Positions 1 to 9,193 of a DNA stretch of 64,000 nucleotides are shown here, piece by piece; position 1 is the stretch's first letter; each line of letters starts with the position of its first letter. The notes under the pieces were generated by a model, which made no database searches, was not told the DNA's origin, and worked only from the letters and a program-made list of their open reading frames with translations. This DNA comes from Mycobacterium intracellulare ATCC 13950 (lineage in GTDB: Bacteria; Actinomycetota; Actinomycetes; Mycobacteriales; Mycobacteriaceae). The translations under genes and the position numbers were made by a program. The stretch spans positions 2,852,001-2,916,000 of the forward strand of contig NC_016946.1 of assembly GCF_000277125.1 (NCBI RefSeq), in the 5' to 3' direction.

Positions 1-1335
1 GTGCACCGCGTGGATGCCGGGCTTTTTCGACAATTGGTCGAGCAGATCGTCGAGTCCGGCCTTGTCGACGTTCCAGTGCTGCACGGCTTCCGGTTGTTTT
101 TGCAGCTTGGCGATGACGTCGTCGAGTTTGACGGGCTCGGCGGCCTTCGTCGCTCCCCCGGCGCGGGCCCGCACGCCCCCGCCGCTCACGACCTGCGGCG
201 TGACGGCGCCAAGGGCGCCTCCGGTCAGGCTGCCCAGCGCCATCTGACCGAGCAGGCTGCCCGGGATTCCGGCCGCGGGCGCCGCGGCGATGCCGGCGCT
301 CGGCGCCAGGCCGCTGGCCAGCCGGATCGCCGGGGTGGCCGACGCCCAGGCCGATGGCACCGACAGCTTGCCCACCACGTTCGCCTCGCCCATGCCCGCC
401 GATACCGCGCTGGTCAGGCCCGCGCCGGCCGACCGCATCCCGAGCCCGGCCCCCAGCGCGGACTTCGGGATGTCCAGGCCCTCGACCGGCAGGTTGTAGA
501 ACATCTTGAACTCGGTCATGGCGAGGTTGATCGGGCTCATGCTGTCGTTGGCGACGGTGCTGAACCGGCCGATGTCGGCGAGGATCCCGAAGGTGTTCTG
601 CCACGTCGTCCCGGCCAACGGCGACCCGGTCAGGGTGTTGAGCACCTGGTCCCAGAACTCCATGTAACCGCGGGACGCGTTGCCGATGGCCTCGAGCAGG
701 TCACTGAAGATGCCCGACGGCGGGGCCACCGCGTCCGTGGCCGCGGCGGTGCCGCTTGCCACGCCGGTGGCCTCGCCCAGCGCGGCCGCCTGCGCGGCGA
801 TCCCGGTTTCGTTGGTGGTCTGGGGCGGCTCGGTGAACGGTGCCAGTCGCGTGGCGGCCGCCGACGCGCCGGCGTAGGCGTACATCGCGGCGGCGTCCTG
901 GGCCCACATTTCCGCGTATTCGGCCTCGGTGGCGGCGATCGCGGCGGTGTTCTGCCCGAAGGCGTTGGTTGCCAACAGCGTTGCCAGCCGGACGCGGTTG
1001 GCCGCGATCTCGGTCGGCGGTACCACCGCCGCGAAGGCGCTCTCGTAGGCGCCCGCGGCCGCCGTGGCCTGCACGGCCGCCGTCTTCGCCTGCGCCGAGG
1101 TCTCCGACATCCATGCCACGTATTGCGCGGCCGCGGCGGCCATCGCGACCGCCGACGGGCCGGCCCACGCCTCGTTGGCCAGGCCCTCGACGATCGCACC
1201 GTAGGACGACGCCGTGGACTGCAGCTCGGCGGCCAACGCGTCCCAGGCGGCGGCGGCCGCCAGCATCGGTCCCGCCCCAGGGCCGGTGTACATCTGGCCG
1301 GAGGTGATTTCGGGTGGCTGCACTGCGAAATTCAT
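1..1335 (-). CDS. PPE family protein, SVP subfamily (3' end cut by window)
   Basis: The gene reads leftward from ATG 1335 and stays open for 445 codons to the window edge, so its C-terminus is missing. The N-terminus has the PPE signature (NFAVQPPEITSGQMY) followed by the alpha-helical PPE domain (about residues 1-175) with the conserved [11 protein letters not shown] stretch. An SVP motif (KLSVPSAWASATP) sits near residue 335. The last visible 55 residues (from about KLDDVIAKL to KKPGIHAVH) form a tail also found in the PPE gene at 3802-5205, where it continues for about 17 more residues, so little is probably missing here. PPE proteins are ESX-5 substrates exported with PE partners and placed at the cell surface. 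The position downstream of the ESX-5 core fits that. Its individual function is unknown. Confidence 0.9.
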   Translation of the reverse strand, partial: MNFAVQPPEITSGQMYTGPGAGPMLAAAAAWDALAAELQSTASSYGAIVEGLANEAWAGPSAVAMAAAAAQYVAWMSETSAQAKTAAVQATAAAGAYESAFAAVVPPTEIAANRVRLATLLATNAFGQNTAAIAATEAEYAEMWAQDAAAMYAYAGASAAATRLAPFTEPPQTTNETGIAAQAAALGEATGVASGTAAATDAVAPPSGIFSDLLEAIGNASRGYMEFWDQVLNTLTGSPLAGTTWQNTFGILADIGRFSTVANDSMSPINLAMTEFKMFYNLPVEGLDIPKSALGAGLGMRSAGAGLTSAVSAGMGEANVVGKLSVPSAWASATPAIRLASGLAPSAGIAAAPAAGIPGSLLGQMALGSLTGGALGAVTPQVVSGGGVRARAGGATKAAEPVKLDDVIAKLQKQPEAVQHWNVDKAGLDDLLDQLSKKPGIHAVH

Positions 1336-1500
1336 CGGCGTGCCCTTCCCGCGCCAGCCGGGCCGCTGGCCGCCGGCGAACCGGGAGTGCCGGCAAACAT
1401 GCCGTGAATCGCCGACGTTCGCGGCGGTGAGGTCACCGAAGACATCGGTCGTCCCCCGCGGTCCGCTGGATCAATGCCATTGGTGTCATGTCAAGGCCCA

Positions 1501-2745
1501 TCAATCCGCCGGCACCACGATGATCGTGGCGGTGGTCGCGACGCCGTCGGCGGCCGCCGCGGCGACGCCGGTCGTGCCGTTGCTGACGGTGCGCACACCC
1601 GCGCCCGCCAGCGCGCGTCCGGCCACGCTCGCCATGGCCATCTCGCCGAACATCGCCCCCTGCGACGTGGCGGTCATCGCCGGGACGGCTCCTAAACTCG
1701 CGCCCGGCAGTACCGACGCGACCGTCTTCATGACGGGGGCGGCGGTGGCCCAGCCCTGCGGAACCGACAGGGATCCGACCAGGGTCGCGCGGCCCATCGA
1801 CCCGGCCACGCCCCCGATCTCCGGTGTCACCGCGGAGACGTAACCGCCCCGCAGCGGCGCAAGCGGCGACAGCCCCCCGGCGATGGCCTTTCCGCCGCCC
1901 AGCAGTTCGGCGACACCCGGCGCGTTTTGGGACAGACCCAGGGCCTGCAGCGACAGCAGCCACCATCCGCCGGGCACGATGATCGCGCCAATGGGGCTGT
2001 ACGCGCCGGTGACGGCCGCGAAGAAGGGCCGCAGGGCGGCCGTGATGGGGTAAATGGCTTCGATGATCGATGCCGCCGGCGTCGCCGCCGCGGCCGACGG
2101 GGTCGCCGCCAGTCCTTGCAGCATCGTCGGCGTCACGTTGATCAAGGCCGACAGCTCGGACGGGATGTCAGAGGCGGCACTTTGCGCGATCGCCGCGGAT
2201 TGTCGTGCCACCGCGGACGAATCGGTGGTCCGCGGCGGCTCGGTGAAGGGCGTCAGCCGCGTGGCCGCCGCCGACGAGGCGGCGTAGGCATACATCGCCA
2301 CGGCATCCTGGGCCCACATCTCGGCGTACTCCGCTTCGGCCGCCGCGATGGCCGCGGTGTTCTGGCCGAGGATGTTCGTGGCGATCAGCGTCATCAAGAG
2401 ACTGCGGTTGGCGGCGATCACCGGTGGGGGCACCGTCGCCGCGAACGCGGTCTCGTAGGCCGCGGCGGCGAGCCTGGCCTGGGTCGCCACCTGCTCTGCC
2501 TGGGCGGCCGTCGCCGTGGCCCACGCCACGTAGCGCGCGGCCGCGGCGCTCATCGACGCCGCCGCCGGTCCCAGCCAGGACCCGACGGTCATGCCGGCGA
2601 TCGTCGAGCTGTAGGCCGCCGCGTAGGAATACAGTTCGGCTCCCAGCGCATCCCATGCCGCGGCGGCGGCCAGCAGGGGCCCCGATCCGGCACCCACGTA
2701 CATCCGTCCTGAATTGACCTCTGGTGGCAGCGCCCCGAAGTCCAC
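1501..2745 (-). CDS. PPE family protein, SVP subfamily
   Basis: A protein of 414 residues starting at GTG 2745. This start is chosen because the PPE signature ([13 protein letters not shown]) begins exactly there and a GGGAGG ribosome site lies 6 bases upstream; longer in-frame starts have no family match. The PPE domain covers about residues 1-175 ([11 protein letters not shown] present) and the SVP motif ([14 protein letters not shown]) lies near residue 320. The C-terminus ends in a hydrophobic strand (ATIIVVPAD) that closely matches the end of the PPE gene at 5273-6532 ([11 protein letters not shown]). With the next gene it forms a two-gene PPE module that is repeated at 3802-6532. It is likely exported by ESX-5; its specific role is unknown. 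Confidence 0.93.
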   Translation of the reverse strand: MDFGALPPEVNSGRMYVGAGSGPLLAAAAAWDALGAELYSYAAAYSSTIAGMTVGSWLGPAAASMSAAAARYVAWATATAAQAEQVATQARLAAAAYETAFAATVPPPVIAANRSLLMTLIATNILGQNTAAIAAAEAEYAEMWAQDAVAMYAYAASSAAATRLTPFTEPPRTTDSSAVARQSAAIAQSAASDIPSELSALINVTPTMLQGLAATPSAAAATPAASIIEAIYPITAALRPFFAAVTGAYSPIGAIIVPGGWWLLSLQALGLSQNAPGVAELLGGGKAIAGGLSPLAPLRGGYVSAVTPEIGGVAGSMGRATLVGSLSVPQGWATAAPVMKTVASVLPGASLGAVPAMTATSQGAMFGEMAMASVAGRALAGAGVRTVSNGTTGVAAAAADGVATTATIIVVPAD

Positions 2746-3033
2746 CCGTTGCCTCCCGTCCTCCTCTGGCGCCAGGGTAGGAGCGAATATGCGGCCTTCC
2801 CGCAAACAAGCCACGGCTCAAATGGAATTCATGAGATTCGCCGGGGCGGCATATGTGTATTCCATGTGTTGCACCGGCTCCGCTCCAACGCGTCCTTCGA
2901 CTGAGAAATTCTCAGGATCGGCGTTCGGCACCGGAGCCCGCTCCACCGGTCGCGGATGCCCGCGCGGTGAATGTCCGCTAGACGCAAGGGATTTCGGTGC
3001 GGCAGAACCGCACGGCCGCCGTGGGCTCTGGAG

Positions 3034-3357
3034 CTATCTTTTGTTAAGCTGCTGCGGGCAATAGAATTTCGCCGCAATCGCCAAGAACGACGTCGCGTGG
3101 TCGTCGGTGAGTCCGGGGTTTTGGCTCTTCAATTCGTCCACCATTTGGGGACCCAACTCGCCGTTTGCCATCGACACGCATACGGCTTTGGCGAACTTTA
3201 CCGCCCCATCCGGGGTCGAGTACGTGATGCCGGCGCCGCGCAGCGACGCAAGAAAAGCGGCCTCGTCGCCCCCGGTCGTCCCCGGGTCGCTGTGCGCGAG
3301 CGGGGTCGGACCGAGGATGACCGAAACGCCGACGCCCAGCGCCGCCAGCAGTCTCAT
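3034..3357 (-). CDS. DUF732 secreted protein (downstream copy)
   Basis: A predicted exported protein of 107 residues. The start at ATG 3357 is preferred because it begins a clear signal peptide (MRLLAALGVG, hydrophobic core, small residues before SDPG) and has a GGGAGA element about 10 bases upstream; an in-frame ATG at 3375 lacks a ribosome site. The mature part matches the DUF732 pattern: a GITYSTPDGAV segment, then a Cys in KAVCVSM and a Cys in AKFYCPQQL that probably form a disulfide. It sits 61 bases downstream of a second DUF732 gene and among PPE genes. The M. tuberculosis ESX-5 region also has a DUF732 gene beside PPE genes (Rv1810). Function unknown. Confidence 0.88.
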   Translation of the reverse strand: MRLLAALGVGVSVILGPTPLAHSDPGTTGGDEAAFLASLRGAGITYSTPDGAVKFAKAVCVSMANGELGPQMVDELKSQNPGLTDDHATSFLAIAAKFYCPQQLNKR

Positions 3358-3418
3358 GACTCGCGATTCTCCCATGCGGCGACGAGGCATTCGGCCGCCC
3401 CGGCGGACGGCCGACGCG

Positions 3419-3745
3419 TCAGGCCTTGGAGAGTTGGTTGGGGCAGTAGAACTTCGCCGATAGGACAGCGAAATTGGACGCCATCTCCATGTCCATCCCG
3501 GGGTTGCGGGTCTTGACGTCGTGGACGACCTCCAAACCGGGTTCGCCGTTGTCCAGACACGAGCACACGGCCCGTCCGGCGGCGACGGCCGAGCCCGGCG
3601 TGGCGAAGCTGAACCCGGCTTGCCGCAGCGCCGCGATGAAGCCTCCGTCGTCAGCGCCCGGTTCCGGCCCGGGATCGGCGTGAGCCGGTGCGGCAAGGCC
3701 GATCGTCGCGAAGGCACTCAGGAGCGCCAGTAGTCGTGTCATCAC
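3419..3745 (-). CDS. DUF732 secreted protein (upstream copy)
   Basis: A protein of 107-108 residues; the start is GTG 3745 or the adjacent ATG 3742, both served by a GGAAGG site a few bases upstream. The N-terminus is a signal peptide (MTRLLALLSAFATIGLAAP ending AHADP). The mature region carries the DUF732 pattern: FSFATPGSAV, a CSC pair in RAVCSCLDNG, and a Cys in AKFYCPNQL. It is a diverged paralogue of the gene immediately downstream (3034-3357), and the pair separates two PPE modules. The extra cysteine, compared with the sister protein, could change the disulfide pattern. The biochemical function of this mycobacterial family is not known. Confidence 0.9.
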   Translation of the reverse strand: MMTRLLALLSAFATIGLAAPAHADPGPEPGADDGGFIAALRQAGFSFATPGSAVAAGRAVCSCLDNGEPGLEVVHDVKTRNPGMDMEMASNFAVLSAKFYCPNQLSKA

Positions 3746-3801
3746 TCATCACCTTCCGTCATCACGCGCGGTCGCGGCGTGAACACCGATTGCCTTGTCC
3801 C

Positions 3802-5205
3802 CTAACCCAACTGGGCGTCCGTCGGTAGGACCTTGGACTTGTCCCCCTTCTTCAGATGCACCGCGTGGATGCCGGGCTTCTTGGCCAGCTGCTCGAGCAG
3901 CGCGTCGAGGTTTTCCTGATCGACGTTGTGGTGCTGCACGCTTTCGGGCTTCTCCGAGATCTGTGCGACAAGGCGTTTCAGCTGTTCGGGCGATTGCTTG
4001 TCCTTGAGGTCCTTGATCGCGGCCATCCGGTTGCGCACCCCGCCGCGGACCACGGTGGGCGCCCCAGAGCCCAGCCCGCTGCCCAGCATCCCGGCCAGGC
4101 CCATCGAACTGAACAGGCTTCCCTCGCCCAGCGCCGCTGCCGGTACGGCCTCGGTCCCGGCGGCCGACAGTGCGGCGGCGACGGTCCTGACCGACGGCGT
4201 GGCCGTGGCCCAGCTGGGCGGGATCGAGAGCTTGCCCACCAGGGTGCCGGCATTGCCCATGCCGGCGATGGGGTTGATCGCGCTGTACAGCGTGCCCCGA
4301 CCGAAGCCCAACGCGCCGAGCCCCGCGCCGAGCGCGTCCTTGGGCAACGCACCGTACGCGATGGGAGGGGCGAATTTGAGCCACTGCGACAACGGAAAGT
4401 TGACCAACAGGCCGACGTCGTTGAACTGGGTGGTCAGGCCCAGCGGCACCTTCACGGCGTTGTACATCGCGGTGTAGAAGCTCGCCCCGCCCGGGACGGT
4501 GTTGAAGAGATTGGTCATGAACGTCTGGTAGAGGTACGCCAGGTTCGCCGCGCCGGAGAAGGGCCCGCTGTAGGGCAGCGTGGTGGTCGCCGCCGTCGCC
4601 GCGGCATTCGCCACGTTGGCGGCGGGGGTGCTGGCGGCCGACGTCACCGCGGCCGCTTGCATCGGTTCGGCCGCCGCGTTGGTGGTCTGGGGCGCCGGGC
4701 CGAACTCCGTCAATTTGTTGGAAGCGGTCGCCGAGGAGGCGAAATAGGTGTCCATCGCCGTGGCGTCCTGCGCCCAGAACTCGCCGTATTGGGCCTCGTT
4801 CACCGCGATCGCGGACGTGTTCTGCCCGAAGAGGTTCGTCGCCACCAATTGCGCCAGCAGCGCCCGGTTTTCGGCGATCACCGCCGGCGGCACATGGGCG
4901 GCGAAGGCCGTCTCGTAGGCGGCCGCCGCCTCGGTGGCCTGGGTCGCGGATTGTGCGGCGGCGGCGGCGGTTTGCTGCATCCAGGCCACGTACGGGGCCG
5001 CCGCGGACGCCATGGCCAACGATGACGGACCCGCCCAGGGCCCGGCGGTCAGGCTCGAGATCGTCGCCGCATAGGACGTCGCGGTGGACTGCAATTCGGT
5101 GGCCAGGCTCTGCCAGGCCGTCGCCGCTGCCACCAGCGATCCGGCGCCCGGACCGCTGTACATCCGGCCCGAATTGAACTCCGGCGGAAAGGCTCCGTAA
5201 AACAA
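3802..5205 (-). CDS. PPE family protein, SVP subfamily, with conserved C-terminal tail
   Basis: A protein of 467 residues if started at TTG 5205, which puts the PPE signature (LFYGAFPPEFNSG) at the very N-terminus and has an AGGGGG site 8 bases upstream. An in-frame ATG at 5229 would add 8 residues but has no ribosome site. The PPE domain (about 1-175) contains WAQDATAMDTYF, a variation of the usual [11 protein letters not shown]. The SVP motif (KLSIPPSWATATP) lies near residue 335. The last 60 or so residues are charged and helical (starting near MAAIKDLKDKQ) and match the tail of the PPE at 1-1335. It begins 67 bases after the stop of the PPE at 5273-6532, so the two are probably co-transcribed. 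Confidence 0.9.
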   Translation of the reverse strand: MFYGAFPPEFNSGRMYSGPGAGSLVAAATAWQSLATELQSTATSYAATISSLTAGPWAGPSSLAMASAAAPYVAWMQQTAAAAAQSATQATEAAAAYETAFAAHVPPAVIAENRALLAQLVATNLFGQNTSAIAVNEAQYGEFWAQDATAMDTYFASSATASNKLTEFGPAPQTTNAAAEPMQAAAVTSAASTPAANVANAAATAATTTLPYSGPFSGAANLAYLYQTFMTNLFNTVPGGASFYTAMYNAVKVPLGLTTQFNDVGLLVNFPLSQWLKFAPPIAYGALPKDALGAGLGALGFGRGTLYSAINPIAGMGNAGTLVGKLSIPPSWATATPSVRTVAAALSAAGTEAVPAAALGEGSLFSSMGLAGMLGSGLGSGAPTVVRGGVRNRMAAIKDLKDKQSPEQLKRLVAQISEKPESVQHHNVDQENLDALLEQLAKKPGIHAVHLKKGDKSKVLPTDAQLG

Positions 5206-5272
5206 CCCTGCTACCCCCTGCCTCGACATTCGAGCGAAAGCGACTGGCGGCCATGCGGTTTGGTCATCGCGG

Positions 5273-6532
5273 TCATTCCTCGATGCAGGGGATCACGATG
5301 ATGGTGGCTGCGGCCGGATCGGCTTCCGCGGCAACACCGCCCAGCGCTCCCATCGCCGTCGCGGCGCCGCCGACCGGACGGGTTGCGGCGGCCGCCACGG
5401 CGCGTCCGGCCAAGCTCGACAGGGCCATCTGGCTGAACACGCCCTCCTCGCCGGCCAACGCGGCCGGCGCCGCCGCCAAGTTCGTCGGCAACCCCTGGGC
5501 GAGCGTCCGTATCGCCGGGGCGGCTTCCGTCCAGCCCTGCGGGACCGACATGCCGCCGACCAGAGCGGCTTTGCCCATCGACCCCGAGACCTGCCCCGCC
5601 CCGATCGCGGAGCTGAGCATGGGCTTGACGGCGTTGGCGCCACTGGTGAGCGGGGCCAACGCGCCCGAGATGGCTTTCGGCCCAGCCAGATAGGCGGCCG
5701 CACCCTGCCCGTTCTGTCCCCAGGCGTACGCCTGGCCGAACGACAGGAACGGGCCGCCGGGGATGGTGGTCCACGACTGCGGCGAGTACACCCCGGTCAC
5801 CACCGACCAGAACTCGTTCCAGTTGGTGATGAAACTGGGCGTCGTCAGTTCGGCGGACGACGTTCCCGACGAGCCGGCGTTCGCCACGGATTGCGCCGCA
5901 GGCTGCAGCGTGCCGCTCAGCTGCGACAGCTGGGTGGCGGTGTTGGAGCCGGACTGCCCGCCACTCTGGGCGACCGCGGCGGCTTGGGCGGGCCCGGCCG
6001 AATCGTTGGTGGTGCGCGGGGGCGGTGCGAACGGGGTCAGCGCCGACGCGCTCGCCGAGGACGCCGCATAGCCGTACATGGCGGCGGCGTCCTGCGCCCA
6101 CATCTCCATGTAGTGGGCCTCGGTCGCGGCGATCGCCGGGGTGTTCTGGCCCAGGATGTTGGTGGCGACCAGCGTGGCGAGCAGGGCGCGGTTGGCCGCG
6201 ATCACCGGCGGCGGCACGGTGGCCGCGAACGCCGCCTCGTAGGCGCCGGCGGCGAGCTTGGCCCGCGCGCCGGCCTCCTCGGCCTGCGCCCCGGTGGCGT
6301 GCATCCAGGCGACGTACGGGGCGGCAGCGGCCGCCATCGCCAGCGACGAGGGGCCCGTCCAGGGGCCCGTCGCGAGCGTCTCGATGGTCGAGCTGTACGA
6401 CGCCCCCGTCGTCTGCAATTCCGCGGCCAGCTCGTCCCAGGCCGCGGCGGCGGCCAGCAGCGGGCCCGATCCCGCGCCGACATACATTCGGCCCGAGTTG
6501 TATTCCGGCGGGTACGCGCCGAAGTCCAGCAT
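5273..6532 (-). CDS. PPE family protein, SVP subfamily
   Basis: A protein of 419 residues from ATG 6532, with a strong GAGGAGG site 6 bases upstream. The N-terminus is [17 protein letters not shown], the PPE domain spans about 1-175 ([16 protein letters not shown]), and the SVP motif ([14 protein letters not shown]) is near residue 320. The protein ends in a hydrophobic strand plus a short acidic tip ([11 protein letters not shown]), matching the end of the PPE at 1501-2745. It is the first gene of a PPE pair, followed by the tail-bearing PPE at 3802-5205. A 795-base non-coding stretch precedes it and probably contains its promoter. Export by ESX-5 is inferred from family and location. Confidence 0.93.
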   Translation of the reverse strand: MLDFGAYPPEYNSGRMYVGAGSGPLLAAAAAWDELAAELQTTGASYSSTIETLATGPWTGPSSLAMAAAAAPYVAWMHATGAQAEEAGARAKLAAGAYEAAFAATVPPPVIAANRALLATLVATNILGQNTPAIAATEAHYMEMWAQDAAAMYGYAASSASASALTPFAPPPRTTNDSAGPAQAAAVAQSGGQSGSNTATQLSQLSGTLQPAAQSVANAGSSGTSSAELTTPSFITNWNEFWSVVTGVYSPQSWTTIPGGPFLSFGQAYAWGQNGQGAAAYLAGPKAISGALAPLTSGANAVKPMLSSAIGAGQVSGSMGKAALVGGMSVPQGWTEAAPAIRTLAQGLPTNLAAAPAALAGEEGVFSQMALSSLAGRAVAAAATRPVGGAATAMGALGGVAAEADPAAATIIVIPCIEE

Positions 6533-7327
6533 TCAGGACCTCCTCGAGTCTCGGCCACGCCGAGCGCGGCATCGCGGGCTCGACAAATTCGCGCCTGGAA
6601 GGGAATTCACGAAACAAGCCTTCGAATGCGGGCGAACATTCCGTGGGTTGGAAGACAGCAAGCCCTACTCTCCTAGCTGCAAACCGGTGCCATAAAAGGC
6701 GGACGAATGAGTAGTCAAGCCACGCTGCTATCGCAATGAAGATGTTGCACCGTTGGTATTCAGGCGGCGTTCCCGCCAGGTAAAGCCGTGTAAAACATCG
6801 ATGTCGCGGCCTTCGGGACCGGTGTGAGAACGGCGCATGAGATCCTTTCGATTAGTGGCGCAAATCACCCGGTATGCGCCCGTCGGGCAGGGTGGGCGTG
6901 CTGATGTATTGCTTCGAAGGTGTCCGCATTGCGACGCGATGCGGACACCAAAAAACTTTCTTTATCGACGATGAGTTTTCGCTTTCGGAATCGCCAAAGG
7001 CGCGAATCCGCGCCATTTTCGCGAAATGCGATTAAGCCCCAGTTCGAGCCGACGGCGTCGTCATCGCCGAACTGGCGGGTGTGGTCACGCTGTGTCGTAC
7101 GGTCTGTTCATACCACTAGACGCGGCCAGCCTGCCGTGGCGCTGGTGGGCCACTGACAATTTCCTGTGGGACGAATTCCCATAGGGCGCAGCGGCTTTCG
7201 GGCGTGACACAGACCTCTCGAAGCATGGTGGCGGTGCGATCGGCACAGCGAATTTTTCCATGTGCCGTTGTAAAGATCCGGGCGGTAACGGTTTTCGGCC
7301 AAAGCCAAGGGCGCGCGTGCCGGAGAC
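6533..7327. other. non-coding spacer upstream of a PPE gene
   Basis: No convincing gene is visible on either strand; the open frames here are short, arginine-rich and lack ribosome sites. The stretch around 6940-7030 is clearly more AT-rich than its surroundings and is the likeliest place for the promoter of the leftward PPE gene starting at 6532. An imperfect inverted repeat (CCTGTGGG ... CCCATAGG, about 7165-7187) lies downstream of the PPE gene that ends at 7328 and could serve as its terminator. Neither assignment is firm. Confidence 0.5.
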
Positions 7328-8497
7328 CTACCCGGCGGCGGGCGGGCGCACCACGAAGTTCGGCCGGAATCCGTACTGCGGGACGGCGCGTCCGAGTCCG
7401 TGGTTGCCCATCGGGCTGAACGGCATGCCGGGCATGCCGGCCGCCATCGCCGGGGGCGGGGCCACCATCGGGGTGCCGCCCAGCGCCGACGGCAACGGAC
7501 TGGCGACCGGAGCGGGCGGGGCCCAGCTCGGCGGCACCGACAGCGGGCCGACCAGGGACGCGCGGCCCAGTCCCGCCGAGACCGACGCGCCGGCATTGCC
7601 CACGCCCGCCAACCCCGACAGTGACTGGGCGCTTGTTCCGATGCCGGTCGCCACCGGCGCGCCGCTCGCCAGGTCGTTGAGGGCGCTGGTGCTGGCGCCG
7701 ATCAGCGTCGAACTCGTCACGGTCTGCACCACCTGCGCCGGGTCGAGCGCGCCGGTCGACGTGATCGTGTTCCAGAAATTGCTGTTCGGGTCCAGGATCG
7801 ACGACAGGCCGGACGTCGATCCGGTCGACGATTCCGTCGGCGACGACAGGGTCTGCAGCGCGTTGGGCACGGCGGTGTTCAGCTGCGACACGGTCGCCTG
7901 CTGGTTTCCCGCGGAGGTGCCGGTCGCCTGGGCGACCGCGGCGGCCTGGCGGGCTTGGCCGTCCTGGCTGGTGGTTTGCGTGGGATCGGTGAACATGGGC
8001 AGGCGAGTGGCGGCGGCCGAGGAGCCGGCGTAGCCGTACATGGTTGCCGCGTCCTGGGCCCACATCTCGCCGTACTGCGCCTCGGTAGCCGCGATGGCGG
8101 GCGTGTTCTGGCCCAGCACGTTGGTGGCGATCAGCGTCGCGAGCTGTGCGCGGTTGGCGGCGATCGCCGGCGGTGGCACGGTGGCCGCGAACGCGGCCTC
8201 GTAGGCCGCGGCGGCGGCCTCGGCCTGGGTCGCGGCCTGCTCGGCTTGGGTGGCGGTCGTGCTCATCCACGCCACGTACGGCGTCGCGGCCGCGACCATC
8301 GCCGCCGATGCCGGGCCGTGCCATTCCTCGCTGGTCAGCGAAGAGAGCGCCGACCCGTACGACAGTGCGGCCGAACGCAATTCCGCGGCCAACCCGTTCC
8401 ACGCCGACGCGGCAACCAGCATCGGGCCCGACCCGGGCCCGGCATACATACGCGCGGAGTTGATTTCGGGTGGGAGCGTTGCGAAGTCCACGAACAT
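7328..8497 (-). CDS. PPE family protein, SVP subfamily
   Basis: A protein of 389 residues from ATG 8497 ([18 protein letters not shown]) with GGGAGG 7 bases upstream. An in-frame GTG two codons later would give the canonical VDF start. The PPE domain (about 1-175) includes [17 protein letters not shown]. The middle region is Ser/Thr-rich (about 195-240), and the SVP motif ([14 protein letters not shown]) lies near residue 310. The C-terminus ends in the motif [16 protein letters not shown], shared with the four PPE proteins of the central block. Its ribosome site overlaps the stop codon of a small 43-codon frame, suggesting translational coupling. It is the first PPE gene after the ESX-5 core and a likely ESX-5 substrate. 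Confidence 0.93.
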   Translation of the reverse strand: MFVDFATLPPEINSARMYAGPGSGPMLVAASAWNGLAAELRSAALSYGSALSSLTSEEWHGPASAAMVAAATPYVAWMSTTATQAEQAATQAEAAAAAYEAAFAATVPPPAIAANRAQLATLIATNVLGQNTPAIAATEAQYGEMWAQDAATMYGYAGSSAAATRLPMFTDPTQTTSQDGQARQAAAVAQATGTSAGNQQATVSQLNTAVPNALQTLSSPTESSTGSTSGLSSILDPNSNFWNTITSTGALDPAQVVQTVTSSTLIGASTSALNDLASGAPVATGIGTSAQSLSGLAGVGNAGASVSAGLGRASLVGPLSVPPSWAPPAPVASPLPSALGGTPMVAPPPAMAAGMPGMPFSPMGNHGLGRAVPQYGFRPNFVVRPPAAG

Positions 8498-8510
8498 TTC
8501 GGGCCCTCCC

Positions 8511-8642
8511 CTAGCCGGCCGCGATCGTGTCGGCCAGCGCCCGCGCCCTCGACGTGCGGCGCGTGGCGTCGACGCTGAATTGTGTTGAGGCCAGCGCTGA
8601 TAACTCAGTCACCGCGTGGCAACACGACATGGGAAACGACAT
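8511..8642 (-). CDS. candidate 43-residue protein coupled to a PPE gene
   Basis: A short frame from ATG 8642 to TAG 8511 with a strong ribosome site (GAGGAG, 7 bases upstream). Its stop codon abuts the AGGGGAGGG ribosome site of the PPE gene that starts 13 bases further on, so the two are arranged as a coupled pair, exactly where a PE gene usually precedes a PPE. The peptide begins [16 protein letters not shown] and ends ADTIAAG, with a CC pair near the N-terminus and a basic middle (TRRTSRARA). It begins MSF as PE proteins do, but has no other PE features and is less than half their length. It could be a small protein, a leader peptide, or a PE remnant. No function can be assigned. Confidence 0.45.
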   Translation of the reverse strand: MSFPMSCCHAVTELSALASTQFSVDATRRTSRARALADTIAAG

Positions 8643-9193
8643 CGGAGTTCTCCTCACAGCAGAGACCGAACTCAGCCGTGGTTCGCCCGAATCAGGCTAA
8701 TTCCGCGCACACTCGCGCACGCACGCGTAATGCGTTGGCGTGCGCGAGAATATGTGGAAGGAGCCGATTCAGGCTACGAAACGTGGCCGGGGTCGGATCG
8801 CAACGAAATGGTCATCGATCTGGGATACGGACTATCACCGGGACTCATTCCGCTCTCACCTCCTCGCGGCCAGGGCATACGGGGATGCCATACGTTGCAC
8901 GCGGGGATAGGCACCCAACGCGAGAATCGTTGGGCGCGCACCCCTCTCGTCAGAGCTTCGGCACCACACGGCGTATCCGGTCACCAGAGCCGGAAGCCAC
9001 TTGGGCTCAACCCTTAATCCGGGAGGAGCTGTCCTGACCCTGGGCGTCTCTCGACGTTCGAGGTCAGTGGCCTATGTCCGTGCAGACGCCTCACCTAGCG
9101 AGGTGCTTGCACAGGCCATGGTGGCACTCGGGCTACGCCGAGTCAAATTGACGTGCAACACAACCGCGTACCAGCACGTAGCCGCCTGGCCGG
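8643..9193. other. structured non-coding spacer between eccA5 and a PPE unit
   Basis: A 551-base stretch with no supported gene. It contains several inverted repeats: a long one at 8712-8748 (listed separately), a perfect 7-bp stem at 8914-8934 (CCCAACG / CGTTGGG), and a 6-bp stem at 9126-9143 (ACTCGG / CCGAGT) about 50 bases downstream of the eccA5 stop. The last could help terminate the ESX-5 core transcript. The others lie in the probable leader of the small frame and PPE gene at 7328-8642. M. tuberculosis has lppT near this position, but no lipoprotein gene is visible here. Confidence 0.5.
8712..8748. terminator. long nested inverted repeat
   Basis: Two perfect 11-base arms (CTCGCGCACGC at 8712-8722 and GCGTGCGCGAG at 8738-8748) flank a 15-base centre that itself contains a 4-bp stem (ACGC...GCGT). 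The predicted hairpin is very stable, but no T-tract follows on either strand. It lies about 70 bases before the start of the small frame at 8642 on the minus strand, so it could be a terminator, an attenuator in the PPE leader, or a protein-binding palindrome. Confidence 0.45.

Noticed and set aside
6920-7156. 78-codon plus-strand frame in the spacer upstream of a PPE gene
   Set aside because: Basic, low-complexity sequence without ribosome site, in a non-coding AT-rich region.
8643-9193. Possible lppT-like lipoprotein gene next to eccA5, as in M. tuberculosis
   Set aside because: No frame with a lipobox or signal peptide was found on either strand.
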